DNA from: an uncultured Collinsella sp.
GTDB lineage: Bacteria; Actinomycetota; Coriobacteriia; Coriobacteriales; Coriobacteriaceae
Direction of reading: 5' to 3'
Length of the DNA stretch: 23,449 nucleotides
Assembly (NCBI GenBank): GCA_902494195.1
Contig: CABUSH010000031.1
Coordinates: forward strand, 1 to 23,449
The notes under the pieces: model-generated
The model's input: only the letters and a program-made list of their open reading frames with translations
Databases searched by the model: none
What the model was told of the DNA's origin: nothing
Translations under genes and position numbers: made by a program
Part shown: piece after piece, positions 13,850 to 21,803 of the stretch
Layout: each line of letters opens with the position of its first letter
Numbering within the stretch: position 1 is the stretch's first letter

Positions 13850-14677
13850 TCAAAGAAATCTCGACCGCAATCGGTCGACGGTAAAGCAAATGGCAAAAAC
13901 GCTTGCTACGTTTATTAGGCAGTCAATTAGAATCGAAATGCATTGACTATTCCCCAACGGGGTCACGCCACAAATCCACATGAGCATCGAGGCTGGAAGC
14001 GGAAGCATGGAATTGGCCCCGAGCTGTATGTAGATCGCTACAACATTGACAAGCAACAGCATGCCAATCGGACCGAAGCCGGACCCAAAATAGGAAACAA
14101 CGATCACGCAAGAGACCACGTATGCAAGGCAGACGACACTCGCCAGAAGAAGTCGATAGCAAAATACATGCAGGTCAAAATACTGCCGAGCATCCAAAAC
14201 GATTACGCAGTTAAGACAGTACAAAACGACACTCGACAGGACAAACGCGCCCAAAAGGGCAAAAGAAGACAGCACCACTCGCGCAACGATAGCGCACACA
14301 CGCTTCCCTCCCCGAGCCTCCGACAACCCCCACGGTTCCTCAATAAAGCCCGAACTGACAAAGCACGGCACAATGCAAGCCGCGATGAACGGAAAGAACA
14401 ATGCATGAGCCAACGGGGCTACGTTGAACAGCAGACCGCGAAAAACCTCTGCATTACCAAATAGAAGGACATCCTCCGCCGATAGCCGAAGCGTCGGGTC
14501 TGGGAAAAAGCCCAAGAAACTGTTCTCACGGAGGCTGCAGAACCACATCGGGAAAGAATTAAGCTGCAATACCACCATGCACGCATAAATTACCAGGATT
14601 AAGGCGTACGTCCATTTGCTCACATGCTTCAATTCTGACTGGAGAAGTCTTTTAATCTGACGAGCCATTGAGCACAC
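13850..14677 (-). CDS. ABC exporter membrane subunit (third gene)
   Basis: A 275-residue integral membrane protein with about six hydrophobic helices after a short basic N-terminus (RQIKRLLQSELKHVSKW). The layout matches ABC-2-type or lantibiotic-immunity (LanE/G-like) permeases, though I cannot name a family with certainty. A large loop between helices 1 and 2 (about residues 40-80) would face outside. It overlaps the preceding permease gene by 26 nt, indicating tight translational coupling. Sequence is visibly more AT-rich and less biased in codon use than the importer operon, which suggests acquisition by transfer. Start could also be the internal Met4. Confidence 0.7.
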   Translation of the reverse strand: MCSMARQIKRLLQSELKHVSKWTYALILVIYACMVVLQLNSFPMWFCSLRENSFLGFFPDPTLRLSAEDVLLFGNAEVFRGLLFNVAPLAHALFFPFIAACIVPCFVSSGFIEEPWGLSEARGGKRVCAIVARVVLSSFALLGAFVLSSVVLYCLNCVIVLDARQYFDLHVFCYRLLLASVVCLAYVVSCVIVVSYFGSGFGPIGMLLLVNVVAIYIQLGANSMLPLPASMLMWICGVTPLGNSQCISILIDCLINVASVFAICFTVDRLRSRFL

Positions 14678-15476
14678 CCCCAGCGCGAAAGCTCAAGAGA
14701 GCGTAAATCAATACCGATAGACAGCTGGCTGCCGCGCCATATCCCAGAAGTGTCAGCTGCCCCATATCGCTATACCCAAGGGCACATCCGACTCCAAGGT
14801 ACGGCCCCGGAAGAAAGAAGATCCATCGCAAGGACGGTATGGGCGTCTGAAGGTAAGTTCCGTAGAGCGTCAAGCTCATGACAAATCCAACTATTAGCAC
14901 AGCCCCGCTAAATACGGCGCTGCTTGTAATCCGATAGATGGTCACCGTCTCCAACGCAACCGAGATCACCAATACGGCGTTGATTATCATCGCAGGCAAA
15001 AATGCAGCCAGCATGTCGTGCGCACAGCTTTGCCCACCACGTATTATGGCTATTGCAAAAAGAAGAAGGCAAAGCGCACTATATGCTGCGCCAATTATTA
15101 AAGCAGACGAAAACACATGTGCTAGGACCCCATTAAAGCGGGTAAGACCTCTTGCCAAAGAAATTCGGCAGCCCTCTTCATAGCCACGCTCCTGTAGAAT
15201 TACCAGGCAAACGATGAGCGGCACAAGCAGAGATGTGCCGGCAAAGGCGCTACGCACAAGGGACTCATCGGGTGCAGAAGGATCGATTACATTCCAGCAG
15301 AAGCCAATATCCTCCCCAAAAACGCTATTACCAGAGGCGAGCAACGTTGTTCCGTTTTTTAGAAAGATGCCGAAGAGAAGGCCGAACGCCAGCATAAGCG
15401 CAAGACCAAACTTCGCCGGAAATATCCTGTGCAAACGCATCATATCTGCCTTTATGGGATGGATCGCCCGCTTCAT
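14652..15476 (-). CDS. ABC exporter membrane subunit (second gene)
   Basis: A 274-residue integral membrane protein, about six helices, resembling ABC-2-type permeases of the antimicrobial-peptide immunity or BcrB group. After the first helix comes an external loop with NSVFGEDIGFCWNVIDPSA, then QERGYEEGCRISLARGLTR, a cytoplasmic coupling segment typical of these permeases. It overlaps the ATPase gene by 4 nt and the next permease by 26 nt, so all three are made together. Two different permeases with one ATPase suggest a heterodimeric channel. The exported compound is unknown. Confidence 0.75.
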   Translation of the reverse strand: MKRAIHPIKADMMRLHRIFPAKFGLALMLAFGLLFGIFLKNGTTLLASGNSVFGEDIGFCWNVIDPSAPDESLVRSAFAGTSLLVPLIVCLVILQERGYEEGCRISLARGLTRFNGVLAHVFSSALIIGAAYSALCLLLFAIAIIRGGQSCAHDMLAAFLPAMIINAVLVISVALETVTIYRITSSAVFSGAVLIVGFVMSLTLYGTYLQTPIPSLRWIFFLPGPYLGVGCALGYSDMGQLTLLGYGAAASCLSVLIYALLSFRAGGVLNGSSD

Positions 15477-16234
15477 AGCGAGACCGCCTTCATCAAGCGC
15501 CTGTAATACTCTTTTAGGGACGATGCCTCATCCCTTATGACGTCCATCGGTTCCTTTTTCAGCAGTTCGCCGTCATGGATAAACACGCAACTTGTTGCAA
15601 CTGATGCCAACTCATCCAAATCATGGCTAGAGATGAGCATGGTCTTACCCTGTTCTCGATTCAATCGACCGATAAGGGCCCATATACTCTCGATGCCCAG
15701 CGGGTCCAACCCGTTTGCTGGCTCATCAAAAATAAGCAGATCAGTGTCACCCAACAAAGCCGTAGCTATATCCAGCCGCCGTTTCATTCCCAGAGAAAAA
15801 CTGCTCACGCTCTTTTTCTCTTCGACGTCCAGCCCGACTAGGCTCAAAACGCGAGGAATCTCACGATTCGCATCAAGCCCCCATTCCAAACATCGGATTT
15901 GAAGATTCTCAACCGCACTGAGGGATTGGTATGCTCCGCTGGAATCTGGCACATAGCCGACACGCGTCCGCATCAGACCAAGCTCTTTTTTTGATTTGCC
16001 TCCAAAGAGCTCCACGCTCCCCGACGACGACTCGCAGAGGCCCAGCACTATTTTAATAAGCGTGCTTTTACCCGCCCCGTTTGCACCAACAAGGGCACAG
16101 AGCTCAGACTGATGCACCTCGAAGGAAACGTCATGCAAAACGTGCCGTTTCCCGTAGCGTTTTGAAACTTTTGATAACTTTATCGCTGATGCGTTCATTG
16201 GACCCCCGTTCTGCTTGATAGAAAAACCGCTCAT
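15473..16234 (-). CDS. ABC exporter ATP-binding subunit, BcrA-like
   Basis: A 253-residue ABC ATPase. Walker A is GANGAGKST (50-58), the signature is SFSLGMKRR (145-153, an LGM variant common in BcrA/CcmA-type exporters), Walker B is LLIFDEP (166-172) followed by the D-loop GLDPLG, and the switch region is ISSHDLDEL. The Q-loop position reads GYVPDSSG. The start at 16234 has AAGGA 6 nt upstream; an in-frame ATG at 16198 behind GGGGG is an alternative. It heads a three-gene minus-strand unit with two permeases, behind a promoter that carries the same dyad as the DUF2975/XRE promoter. Role in export or self-protection is inferred. Confidence 0.92.
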   Translation of the reverse strand: MSGFSIKQNGGPMNASAIKLSKVSKRYGKRHVLHDVSFEVHQSELCALVGANGAGKSTLIKIVLGLCESSSGSVELFGGKSKKELGLMRTRVGYVPDSSGAYQSLSAVENLQIRCLEWGLDANREIPRVLSLVGLDVEEKKSVSSFSLGMKRRLDIATALLGDTDLLIFDEPANGLDPLGIESIWALIGRLNREQGKTMLISSHDLDELASVATSCVFIHDGELLKKEPMDVIRDEASSLKEYYRRLMKAVSL

Positions 16235-16251
16235 ATCGTTCCTTCTTTCTT

Positions 16252-16303
16252 TTATCGTTTTCCATTGTTGTTATTGTTTTTCGATAACACATATTTGTCA
16301 AGA
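16252..16303 (-). promoter_or_regulatory. promoter and two-site operator of the ABC exporter
   Basis: On the minus strand TTGACA is followed after 17 nt by AACAAT, a plausible if weak -10. The spacer and -10 carry the dyad TTATCGAAAAACAATAA (plus-strand coordinates 16271-16287). A second half-site, TTATCGTT on the plus strand, starts at 16252, 19 bp from the dyad. The same pair with the same 19-bp spacing is found upstream of the DUF2975 gene. Confidence 0.6.
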
Positions 16304-16313
16304 TAATCTAAAA

Positions 16314-16344
16314 GAAGGGACCCGTGTTAGACACGGGTCCCTTC
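16314..16344 (-). terminator. intrinsic terminator of the DUF2975/XRE unit
   Basis: GAAGGGACCCGTGT (16314-16327) and ACACGGGTCCCTTC (16331-16344) form a perfect 14-bp stem with a 3-nt loop. On the minus strand the stem runs directly into TTTTAG, giving a U-tract. It separates the regulator unit from the exporter promoter. Confidence 0.88.
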
Positions 16345-16378
16345 ACGCTGATACTTCGTTTTAGTTGTTCGCCTTAAG

Positions 16379-16708
16379 CTACTCGTCACTCAAATCGACA
16401 GCGAAGACTGATGTCGGAAGCGACGCCTCGTTGCCTCCACCATCCCGCATCTGTCTCACGACATTTTTTGCACGCTCAACAATAAGCTCCTCAAGCTCTT
16501 TCTCACTCACCCGCCGAATAATATCTCCCGGTTGACAGTCAAGTTCATCGCAAATATCGAGAAGCGTCTTAAGGCGAATAGCTTTAATTTTTCCGTTTCT
16601 TAGCTTAGAAATATTAGCCGGAGTATGCCCCGTGGCACGAATCAGATCAGCACTGGTCTTTCCGGTCTTAAGCAGCTGCGTCTCAAGCTCGATGATGAGA
16701 TAGCTCAT
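16379..16708 (-). CDS. XRE-family regulator (YozG-like)
   Basis: A 109-residue protein whose first 70 residues form a compact Cro/C1 helix-turn-helix domain: TSADLIRATGHTPANISKLRNGKIKAIRLKTL, then LLDICDELDCQPGDIIRRV, a pattern typical of small YozG-like regulators. The C-terminal 40 residues are charged and probably form a helix. It starts 8 nt after the DUF2975 stop with a GGAGGAAGC ribosome binding site. DUF2975 and small XRE genes are a recurrent pair in Gram-positive genomes. I infer that it binds the TTATCGAA-type dyads found at its own promoter and at the ABC exporter promoter. Confidence 0.9.
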   Translation of the reverse strand: MSYLIIELETQLLKTGKTSADLIRATGHTPANISKLRNGKIKAIRLKTLLDICDELDCQPGDIIRRVSEKELEELIVERAKNVVRQMRDGGGNEASLPTSVFAVDLSDE

Positions 16709-16716
16709 GCTTCCTC

Positions 16717-17277
16717 CTACACAAGCTCGTCAGACTGCTCTTGGAGCAGCGAGGCATAACTCCAGATCACCGAGATACACAGACAGACAGCCGCGCCGAT
16801 AAGCGACCCCGCATCAAAGGCAACGCCTTGGCAAATCTCAATAACGAAGGAATGAGGCACGACGTAAAGCTCCAGCCCACCAATGGTAAGATTGACCGAT
16901 CCGTAGGCACCAATAAGCGAAACCACGGCGTTAACAGCAAAGGCAAGCGCAAGAACACGGATAAGCCGCACATGCGTCTTGGTAAAGGGCGAGACGCCTC
17001 GCGAGATGTTACGGCTGATCCCACACAGAACGACAAGCGAAATACCCACGACGAGTGCCAGGCACAGTCCGCTTGGGATAACGATGCACCCGCCATCGAG
17101 AAGCGTCACGACGCCGAAAGAATCGACAGAAGCAACGTTTGCAACCGCATACCAGATCACGTAAACAACCAACGCGGCAAAAGCGACGAGCATCCCTGCA
17201 AAAACGGCTGCCATGCAAAGGCCAAGCTTCCTGATATTTTCGCCCGCTTTGGCCATACGCTGAACGCTGTTAGACAT
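16717..17277 (-). CDS. DUF2975 membrane protein
   Basis: A 186-residue membrane protein with four helices (about residues 20-48, 65-90, 105-128 and 150-175), matching the DUF2975 layout. Between helices 2 and 3 is the family-type cytoplasmic segment RNISRGVSPFTKTHVRLIR. A start at 17277 is chosen because GAGGGTGAG lies 3-4 nt upstream and the protein then begins just before the first helix; the longer frame from 17376 would run through the operator. The XRE gene follows at 8 nt. Function is unknown; a role in sensing for, or holding, the XRE partner is often supposed for this pair. Confidence 0.88.
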   Translation of the reverse strand: MSNSVQRMAKAGENIRKLGLCMAAVFAGMLVAFAALVVYVIWYAVANVASVDSFGVVTLLDGGCIVIPSGLCLALVVGISLVVLCGISRNISRGVSPFTKTHVRLIRVLALAFAVNAVVSLIGAYGSVNLTIGGLELYVVPHSFVIEICQGVAFDAGSLIGAAVCLCISVIWSYASLLQEQSDELV

Positions 17278-17296
17278 ACACTCACCCTCATCGACT

Positions 17297-17332
17297 CTAT
17301 CGTTATTCGAACAGTTTATCGAACAACGATAT
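17297..17332 (-). promoter_or_regulatory. two-site operator upstream of DUF2975/XRE
   Basis: The dyad TATCG-AACAA-CGATA (17317-17331) is perfect in its arms, and a second near-dyad TATCGTTATTCGA starts at 17298. The half-sites CTATCGTT and TTATCGAA start 19 bp apart, exactly the spacing at the ABC exporter promoter. The site ends about 20 nt before the DUF2975 ATG, which fits autoregulation. Confidence 0.6.
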
Positions 17333-17390
17333 TGATTGCATGCGGAAAGCCCCGCCAGTGCGCATAGCCCATTCACTAATCAGAAGGGGT

Positions 17391-17483
17391 GAGAGTGGAT
17401 TTTTGGACACGTATCGAACGAGAGTGGATAATCTCCCACTTCGAGGCCACCACCGGGCCTAAAACGGGAGATTATCCACTCTC
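17391..17483. repeat. 18-bp inverted repeat with an extra direct copy of its end
   Basis: Arms at 17420-17437 and 17466-17483 (GAGAGTGGATAATCTCCC and its complement) match perfectly around a 28-nt loop. The first ten bases GAGAGTGGAT also occur as a direct repeat at 17391-17400. The structure lies between the HPt gene end and the DUF2975 promoter and may serve as terminator for the HPt unit, though no U-tract is present on the minus strand. Confidence 0.75.
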
Positions 17484-17507
17484 ATAGTCATCAAGGCTCG
17501 CAAGCTC

Positions 17508-17864
17508 TTATTCAGCCGCTTCGCGCAGGGCCGACATCGTAGCCGCATATTGCTGCTGCAACGCATGCATTCCCTCGCGAGCGCCGTCAACGGCATCGGC
17601 GCCGCGCAGTGCTTCGGTCACCACAACCGCCGGCTCGTACAGATTATCGAATCCCAGATTCTGGCTCACGCCCTTGAGCGTGTGCGCTGCCATAAACGCA
17701 CCTTCGGCGTCTCCTGCCGCCATGGCGGCCTCCAGCTTGTCCATGCTCTCGTCATCCAAAAACTTGAGGGCAAAGCGGGCAAGCATTTCCTCGCCCATCA
17801 GCCGAGCGCACGCGTCATCATAATTAGCGCCGATCTTCTCATACGCCTCACGCATGGAAATCAT
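17508..17864 (-). CDS. histidine phosphotransfer (HPt) protein
   Basis: A 118-residue all-helical protein with one HPt domain. The phospho-accepting histidine lies in AAHTLKGVSQNLG (about residue 61), the exact family motif. Length suits a stand-alone HPt relay protein. A strong AAAGGAG lies 9-10 nt before the first ATG, supporting 17864. It follows the REC-containing HD-GYP gene by 23 nt on the same strand, so phosphate exchange between the two products is a reasonable inference. No histidine kinase gene is present in this window, so the donor must be encoded elsewhere. Confidence 0.92.
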   Translation of the reverse strand: MISMREAYEKIGANYDDACARLMGEEMLARFALKFLDDESMDKLEAAMAAGDAEGAFMAAHTLKGVSQNLGFDNLYEPAVVVTEALRGADAVDGAREGMHALQQQYAATMSALREAAE

Positions 17865-17887
17865 GGATTAAAACTCCTTTGGTCAAA

Positions 17888-19768
17888 CTAAATCGTGGGA
17901 AACGCGACAACGTCGGCGGGGCGTGCCAACGTCTCGGCAATACGGTCTTGCACCTCGAGCAGGCAGTCGAGCAACAGTGGGTTAAAGGTGCCGCACTTAC
18001 CGTCCAGGATCATCTGGATCGCCTCCTTGTGCGGGATAGCGTCCTTGTACACGCGCACGCTCGTCAGCGCATCATACACGTCGGCCACCGAGACCACCTG
18101 CGCGGCAATGGGAATCTCGTCGCCCTTAAGGCCATCGGGATAGCCCTTGCCGTCCCAGCGCTCGTGATGCCAACGCGCAATCTGGTACGCATATTCCATA
18201 AGCGCATTGCCGACATGATGGCGGCCCAGCTCAAGCAACATGTCGGCGCCGATCGTGGTATGCGTCTTCATAATCTCGAACTCCTCGGGCGTAAGGCGTC
18301 CGGGCTTGTTGAGAATCGCATCGTCAATCGCCATCTTGCCGATATCGTGCAGCGCCGAAGCCAGGGCAATCGTGGAGCGTTCCTCATTGTCGAGGGAGAT
18401 ACTGTCGCTACGCTGGACCAGACAGTCAAGCAGCAGCTCGGTCAGCTTTTCGATGTTCGTAACGTGCCTGCCGCTCTCGCCGTTGCGAAGCTCCATGACG
18501 CCGGCCATGATGTCGATGAGCATGCGACTGTTCTTGACGCGCTCGTTGTACTGCTGGGACAGCAAACTCGTCAGGCGGCGCTGTTTGGCGTATAGGCGGA
18601 TGGTGTTGCTTACACGGCGACGCACGACACGGGAATCAAACGGGCGGTTGATATAGTCCGAGGCGCCCAGCTCGTACGCGCGCAGAACCATATCATCGGA
18701 ATCTTCGCTCGAAATCATGATGAAAGGCAGATTGTCGATATCCGATCGGCGCGACAGATCGGCCAGCACCTCAAAGCCGCTTATGCCCGGCATGACAATA
18801 TCCAGCAGCACGAGCGACAACTCATCGCCATAGCGGTCGACCATGTCGAGCGCCGTACGACCGTTGTCGGCCTCGAGGATGCAATACTCGTCCTTGAGCA
18901 TCTCGTTGAGAATGGCTCGGTTCATCTCGGAGTCATCGACAATAAGCACCAAAGGCTTTTCGCTTTGGAAGGCTTCGATGGAATCGGCATCGGTCACGAC
19001 CGTACCGGCTTTTGCCTTAGCGCGGCTCAATAACTGGACAGCGCGGCCAACTCCTTCATCGACCGTCTCGCCATGAATGCGAACACCGCCAACACATGCC
19101 GTCAAGCTCACGTACTCATAGCCCGGAACAATCGTGGCATGAACGGCATCGGACACCTGGTGCAGGCGACGGGTGAAGTCATCGGAGGGAATATTGGGCA
19201 TGACGACCACAAACTTGTCGCAGCCATAGCGTACAAGCTCGTCAGTCGAACGAATTCCGCTGCGTATGGCCGTCGCCACAGCACCGAGCGCAAGGTCGCC
19301 GGCATGACGGCCACACGTATCGTTGAAGACCCTAAAATCATCAAGGTCGATCACCGCAACGCCGGCATTCATGCGGGCGCTACGGAGCTTTTCCTCGTAA
19401 TATCGGCGATTGCGCACACTCGTCAGCACATCGGTGTAGACGAGGTCCTCTTCTGCAGCCTCTTGCTCATCGATCGGACGCACCATCAGCAGGACGTGAG
19501 GCTCGCCCTCAACCTTCAGAGGGCGCAGGCGAGCGCGGTACTCGGTACCATCATTGAGCAGCTGCTCCGATACCTCACCCGAATCTGCCAAGGCCTCAAG
19601 ACTCGACTGACGCAGACAAGGGCAGCGATTGCCGGCGAGCAGGCAGTTAGGCTCGCTCTTAATCTGATCGGCCGACAGCAAACGCACCACGGGGTAGGTC
19701 TTCGCGACGCGGGCGACCTCGGCGGCAGCCTCCTCGTCGGTTAGATTGACCTCGTGATTATTGAGCAT
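17888..19768 (-). CDS. degenerate GGDEF - REC - HD-GYP signalling protein
   Basis: A 626-residue cytoplasmic protein. Residues 1-105 are PAS-like with C42, C49 and C51 close together. A GGDEF domain (about 108-265) has the motif as YGCDKF, so cyclase activity is very unlikely. A receiver domain (272-392) keeps D278/D279 and phospho-acceptor D323 in LLDIVMPG, but the usual Lys before Pro is Arg (R375). An HD-GYP domain (about 415-615) keeps HDIGK (474-478), H503, HHERWDGKGYPDGL (GYP at 542-544) and ADVYDALTS, so phosphodiesterase activity is plausible. The degenerate GGDEF may bind GTP as a regulatory site. AGAAAGGG lies upstream of the ATG. The HPt gene follows at 23 nt. Receiver and HPt suggest input from an unlinked kinase. 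Confidence 0.93.
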   Translation of the reverse strand: MLNNHEVNLTDEEAAAEVARVAKTYPVVRLLSADQIKSEPNCLLAGNRCPCLRQSSLEALADSGEVSEQLLNDGTEYRARLRPLKVEGEPHVLLMVRPIDEQEAAEEDLVYTDVLTSVRNRRYYEEKLRSARMNAGVAVIDLDDFRVFNDTCGRHAGDLALGAVATAIRSGIRSTDELVRYGCDKFVVVMPNIPSDDFTRRLHQVSDAVHATIVPGYEYVSLTACVGGVRIHGETVDEGVGRAVQLLSRAKAKAGTVVTDADSIEAFQSEKPLVLIVDDSEMNRAILNEMLKDEYCILEADNGRTALDMVDRYGDELSLVLLDIVMPGISGFEVLADLSRRSDIDNLPFIMISSEDSDDMVLRAYELGASDYINRPFDSRVVRRRVSNTIRLYAKQRRLTSLLSQQYNERVKNSRMLIDIMAGVMELRNGESGRHVTNIEKLTELLLDCLVQRSDSISLDNEERSTIALASALHDIGKMAIDDAILNKPGRLTPEEFEIMKTHTTIGADMLLELGRHHVGNALMEYAYQIARWHHERWDGKGYPDGLKGDEIPIAAQVVSVADVYDALTSVRVYKDAIPHKEAIQMILDGKCGTFNPLLLDCLLEVQDRIAETLARPADVVAFPTI

Positions 19769-19979
19769 ATGGGGCCCTTTCTATCGTTACGCACGGCAAC
19801 GGTGCATATCAATTGGTACAAGGGTAGCATCTAACAGCTGAAGGCAAACGCGCGATTATCGTTGCATTTTTATGACCTGGCAAACGGCGGTAATGGAGCC
19901 GCAGGCGCGCGGTTATGGGCGCATTCGTTAACAATGACGAAACGCTAACAGCCCCTCTCCCCGCAGGTCATCGAGCGTG
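19769..19979 (-). promoter_or_regulatory. gap with the probable promoter of the HD-GYP gene
   Basis: This 211-bp gap lies between the hydrolase gene end and the HD-GYP gene start. On the minus strand TTTGCC is followed after 16 nt by TACCCT, preceded by TG two bases earlier, which could be an extended -10 promoter. The call is by eye and weak. No other feature is recognised. Confidence 0.25.
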
Positions 19980-20777
19980 CTAACGCTCCAAGACATCACG
20001 AACGGCGTTTGCCGCCGTAACGGGGCGATCGCGCAGACCGTTATGCGCGCCCGGAATCGTCACAAGGGGGCAATCGAGATATTCGGCAGCCGCTCGCGTG
20101 CCAGCCTCGCGGGGTGTATCGACCGAAAGCTCGCCGAGAAGCACAGCAGCAACGGACTTCGATGCGCAGACACTATCCCAATTGGGAACGTAAGTCATAT
20201 TTGTTCCATATTCGTTCGCCATAAAGCAACGACCATTGCGCAGGGCATGTTTGACTTCCGCTTCGGTCGTCCCAGGAGCCTCGGGGTCCAAGTCGCCGAG
20301 GGCTCCCAAGAAAAGCCGGAGCGCCCTTGATACCTTTCCAGCCGCAATCATATCGAGCAAAACCGGAGCTGCGCCCATACCGACGCCTTCGGCCGACACA
20401 GCCGGCTCATGCAGAATCGCACGGGCGACGAGATGGGGTTCGGTGCGAAGAAGCTCCAGCGCCACCAACGTACCGGCGCTATGCGCAAGCACATTTGCCG
20501 GAGCGCCAACGTGTTCTATCACGGCTTGCAGGTCGGCGGCCTGAGCGGCAAGATCATAGCTGTCGTCTGCCGCATCGCTGCTGTCACCGCAGCCGCGGCG
20601 GTCGTAAGCAATTACGCGGTAGTTGCGACTGAGCTCACAAGCGATACCGTCAAAAAATGTGCCGTCGACACAAGCGCCGTGCACGCACACCAAGGCAGGA
20701 GTATCAGGCGACACATCCGGGCCGGCATATTCGCGACAGGCAATCGTGGTGCCCGCATTCTCGACCGTAAAATCCAT
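19980..20777 (-). CDS. alpha/beta-fold hydrolase
   Basis: A 265-residue soluble hydrolase of the alpha/beta superfamily. The oxyanion motif VCVHGACVDGT (31-40) and YDRRGCGDSS are followed by the nucleophile elbow LAHSAGT with S100, and the C-terminal catalytic histidine is in PGAHNGL (H245). Length and order match esterase or lipase-like members that act on small substrates. No signal peptide is seen. The start at 20777 begins directly with the first beta strand. It stands alone between the HD-GYP gene and a divergent radical SAM gene. Specific substrate cannot be deduced. Confidence 0.88.
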   Translation of the reverse strand: MDFTVENAGTTIACREYAGPDVSPDTPALVCVHGACVDGTFFDGIACELSRNYRVIAYDRRGCGDSSDAADDSYDLAAQAADLQAVIEHVGAPANVLAHSAGTLVALELLRTEPHLVARAILHEPAVSAEGVGMGAAPVLLDMIAAGKVSRALRLFLGALGDLDPEAPGTTEAEVKHALRNGRCFMANEYGTNMTYVPNWDSVCASKSVAAVLLGELSVDTPREAGTRAAAEYLDCPLVTIPGAHNGLRDRPVTAANAVRDVLER

Positions 20778-20996
20778 GTTGTGCCCCCATCATCAATGCT
20801 CATCCAGTTGCACGTCAGTGCGGTTGGATGGACCCGCATTGCCTTACGCCTTGTTAACAGATTAACTGTACCCGACCCGAGGCTTTTCATGGCACGGCAT
20901 AATGAGCGACGTGAAAAAACGAAACTTGTAAAGCAAGAGCCCGCACCTTGCTTTGGAGCCGATGCTATGCTTAGGCACAATTGTCTTGAGGAGCAT
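20778..20996. promoter_or_regulatory. divergent promoter region of hydrolase and radical SAM genes
   Basis: This 219-bp gap separates two genes that point away from each other. TGCTATGCT near 20963-20971 could be an extended -10 for the radical SAM gene. A small dyad GTTAA-CAGA-TTAAC lies in the middle. No clear -35 is seen for either direction. Confidence 0.3.
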
Positions 20997-21779
20997 ATGT
21001 CTATGTCTACGTTTTTGAATGCCAGCCCCATCTTTGGGCCCGTTCGCAGCCGTCGCCTTGGTCTCTCGCTCGGCGTCAACATGATGCCGGCCAGCGGCAA
21101 AATCTGCACGTTCGACTGCATTTACTGCGAAAACGGCCTCAACGCCGAGCGCCCCTGCCATGAGCCGTACAACACAGCCGCCGTGGTACTCGACGCGCTC
21201 GAGGCAAAGCTGCGCGAGATGGCAGCCGAGGGCGAGCTCCCCGATGTGATTACCTTCGCAGGCAACGGCGAGCCCACCGCCGCACCGGAGTTTCCCCAGG
21301 CGATTGCCGGCGCCGTCGCGCTGCGCGATCAGCTGGCCCCAAACTCCAAAATCGCCGTGCTCTCCAACGGTACGCGCGCCGACCGCCCCGAGGTGCACGA
21401 TGCGCTCATGATGGTCGACGACAACATCCTCAAGCTCGATACGGTCGATCCGGCATTTATCCAGCTGCTCGACCAGCCTGTTGGCCCCTACGACGTCGAG
21501 CACCAGATTGAGACGTTCGCAAGCTTTGACGGTCACGTTATTATCCAGACGATCTTTTTGACCGGTGAGTATCTGGGCAAGCCCATCGACAACACCGGCG
21601 AGGAGTACGTTGCCCCCTGGCTCGCGGCACTTGAGCGCATTCGCCCACAAGAAGCGACCATCTACACGGTGGCTCGCGAGACGCCGGTCGCCGGCCTTGC
21701 CAAAGCAGCGCCCGAGGCCCTCGACGCCATCGCCGCGCGCGTGCGCGCCCTCGGCATTCCCTGCCAGGTGAGCTACTAG
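20997..21779 (+). CDS. radical SAM protein (COG0731-like)
   Basis: A 260-residue radical S-adenosylmethionine protein. The iron-sulphur motif is CTFDCIYC (C37, C41, C44; CX3CX2C), preceded by the family opening IFGPVRSRRLGLSLGVN, and GNGEPT (89-94) is the expected SAM-binding GE motif. This opening is typical of the Fe-S oxidoreductases grouped as COG0731, related to wyosine-forming enzymes, whose exact reactions are mostly unknown. GAGGAG precedes two in-frame ATGs (20997 and 21003); the second has better spacing. Longer upstream reading is not credible. The methionine aminopeptidase gene follows after 55 nt behind its own promoter-like TATACT. Confidence 0.9.
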   Translation: MSMSTFLNASPIFGPVRSRRLGLSLGVNMMPASGKICTFDCIYCENGLNAERPCHEPYNTAAVVLDALEAKLREMAAEGELPDVITFAGNGEPTAAPEFPQAIAGAVALRDQLAPNSKIAVLSNGTRADRPEVHDALMMVDDNILKLDTVDPAFIQLLDQPVGPYDVEHQIETFASFDGHVIIQTIFLTGEYLGKPIDNTGEEYVAPWLAALERIRPQEATIYTVARETPVAGLAKAAPEALDAIAARVRALGIPCQVSY

Positions 21780-21803
21780 CGCGCAGCTGCCCTGTGAGTG
21801 GGC

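Noticed and set aside
19208..19230. Active diguanylate cyclase
   Set aside because: The signature reads YGCDKF instead of GGDEF, so metal and GTP catalytic residues are lost.
20409..20996. N-terminal extension of the radical SAM frame
   Set aside because: The added part overlaps the hydrolase gene on the other strand, and the real start has GAGGAG directly upstream and begins at the family's usual N-terminus.
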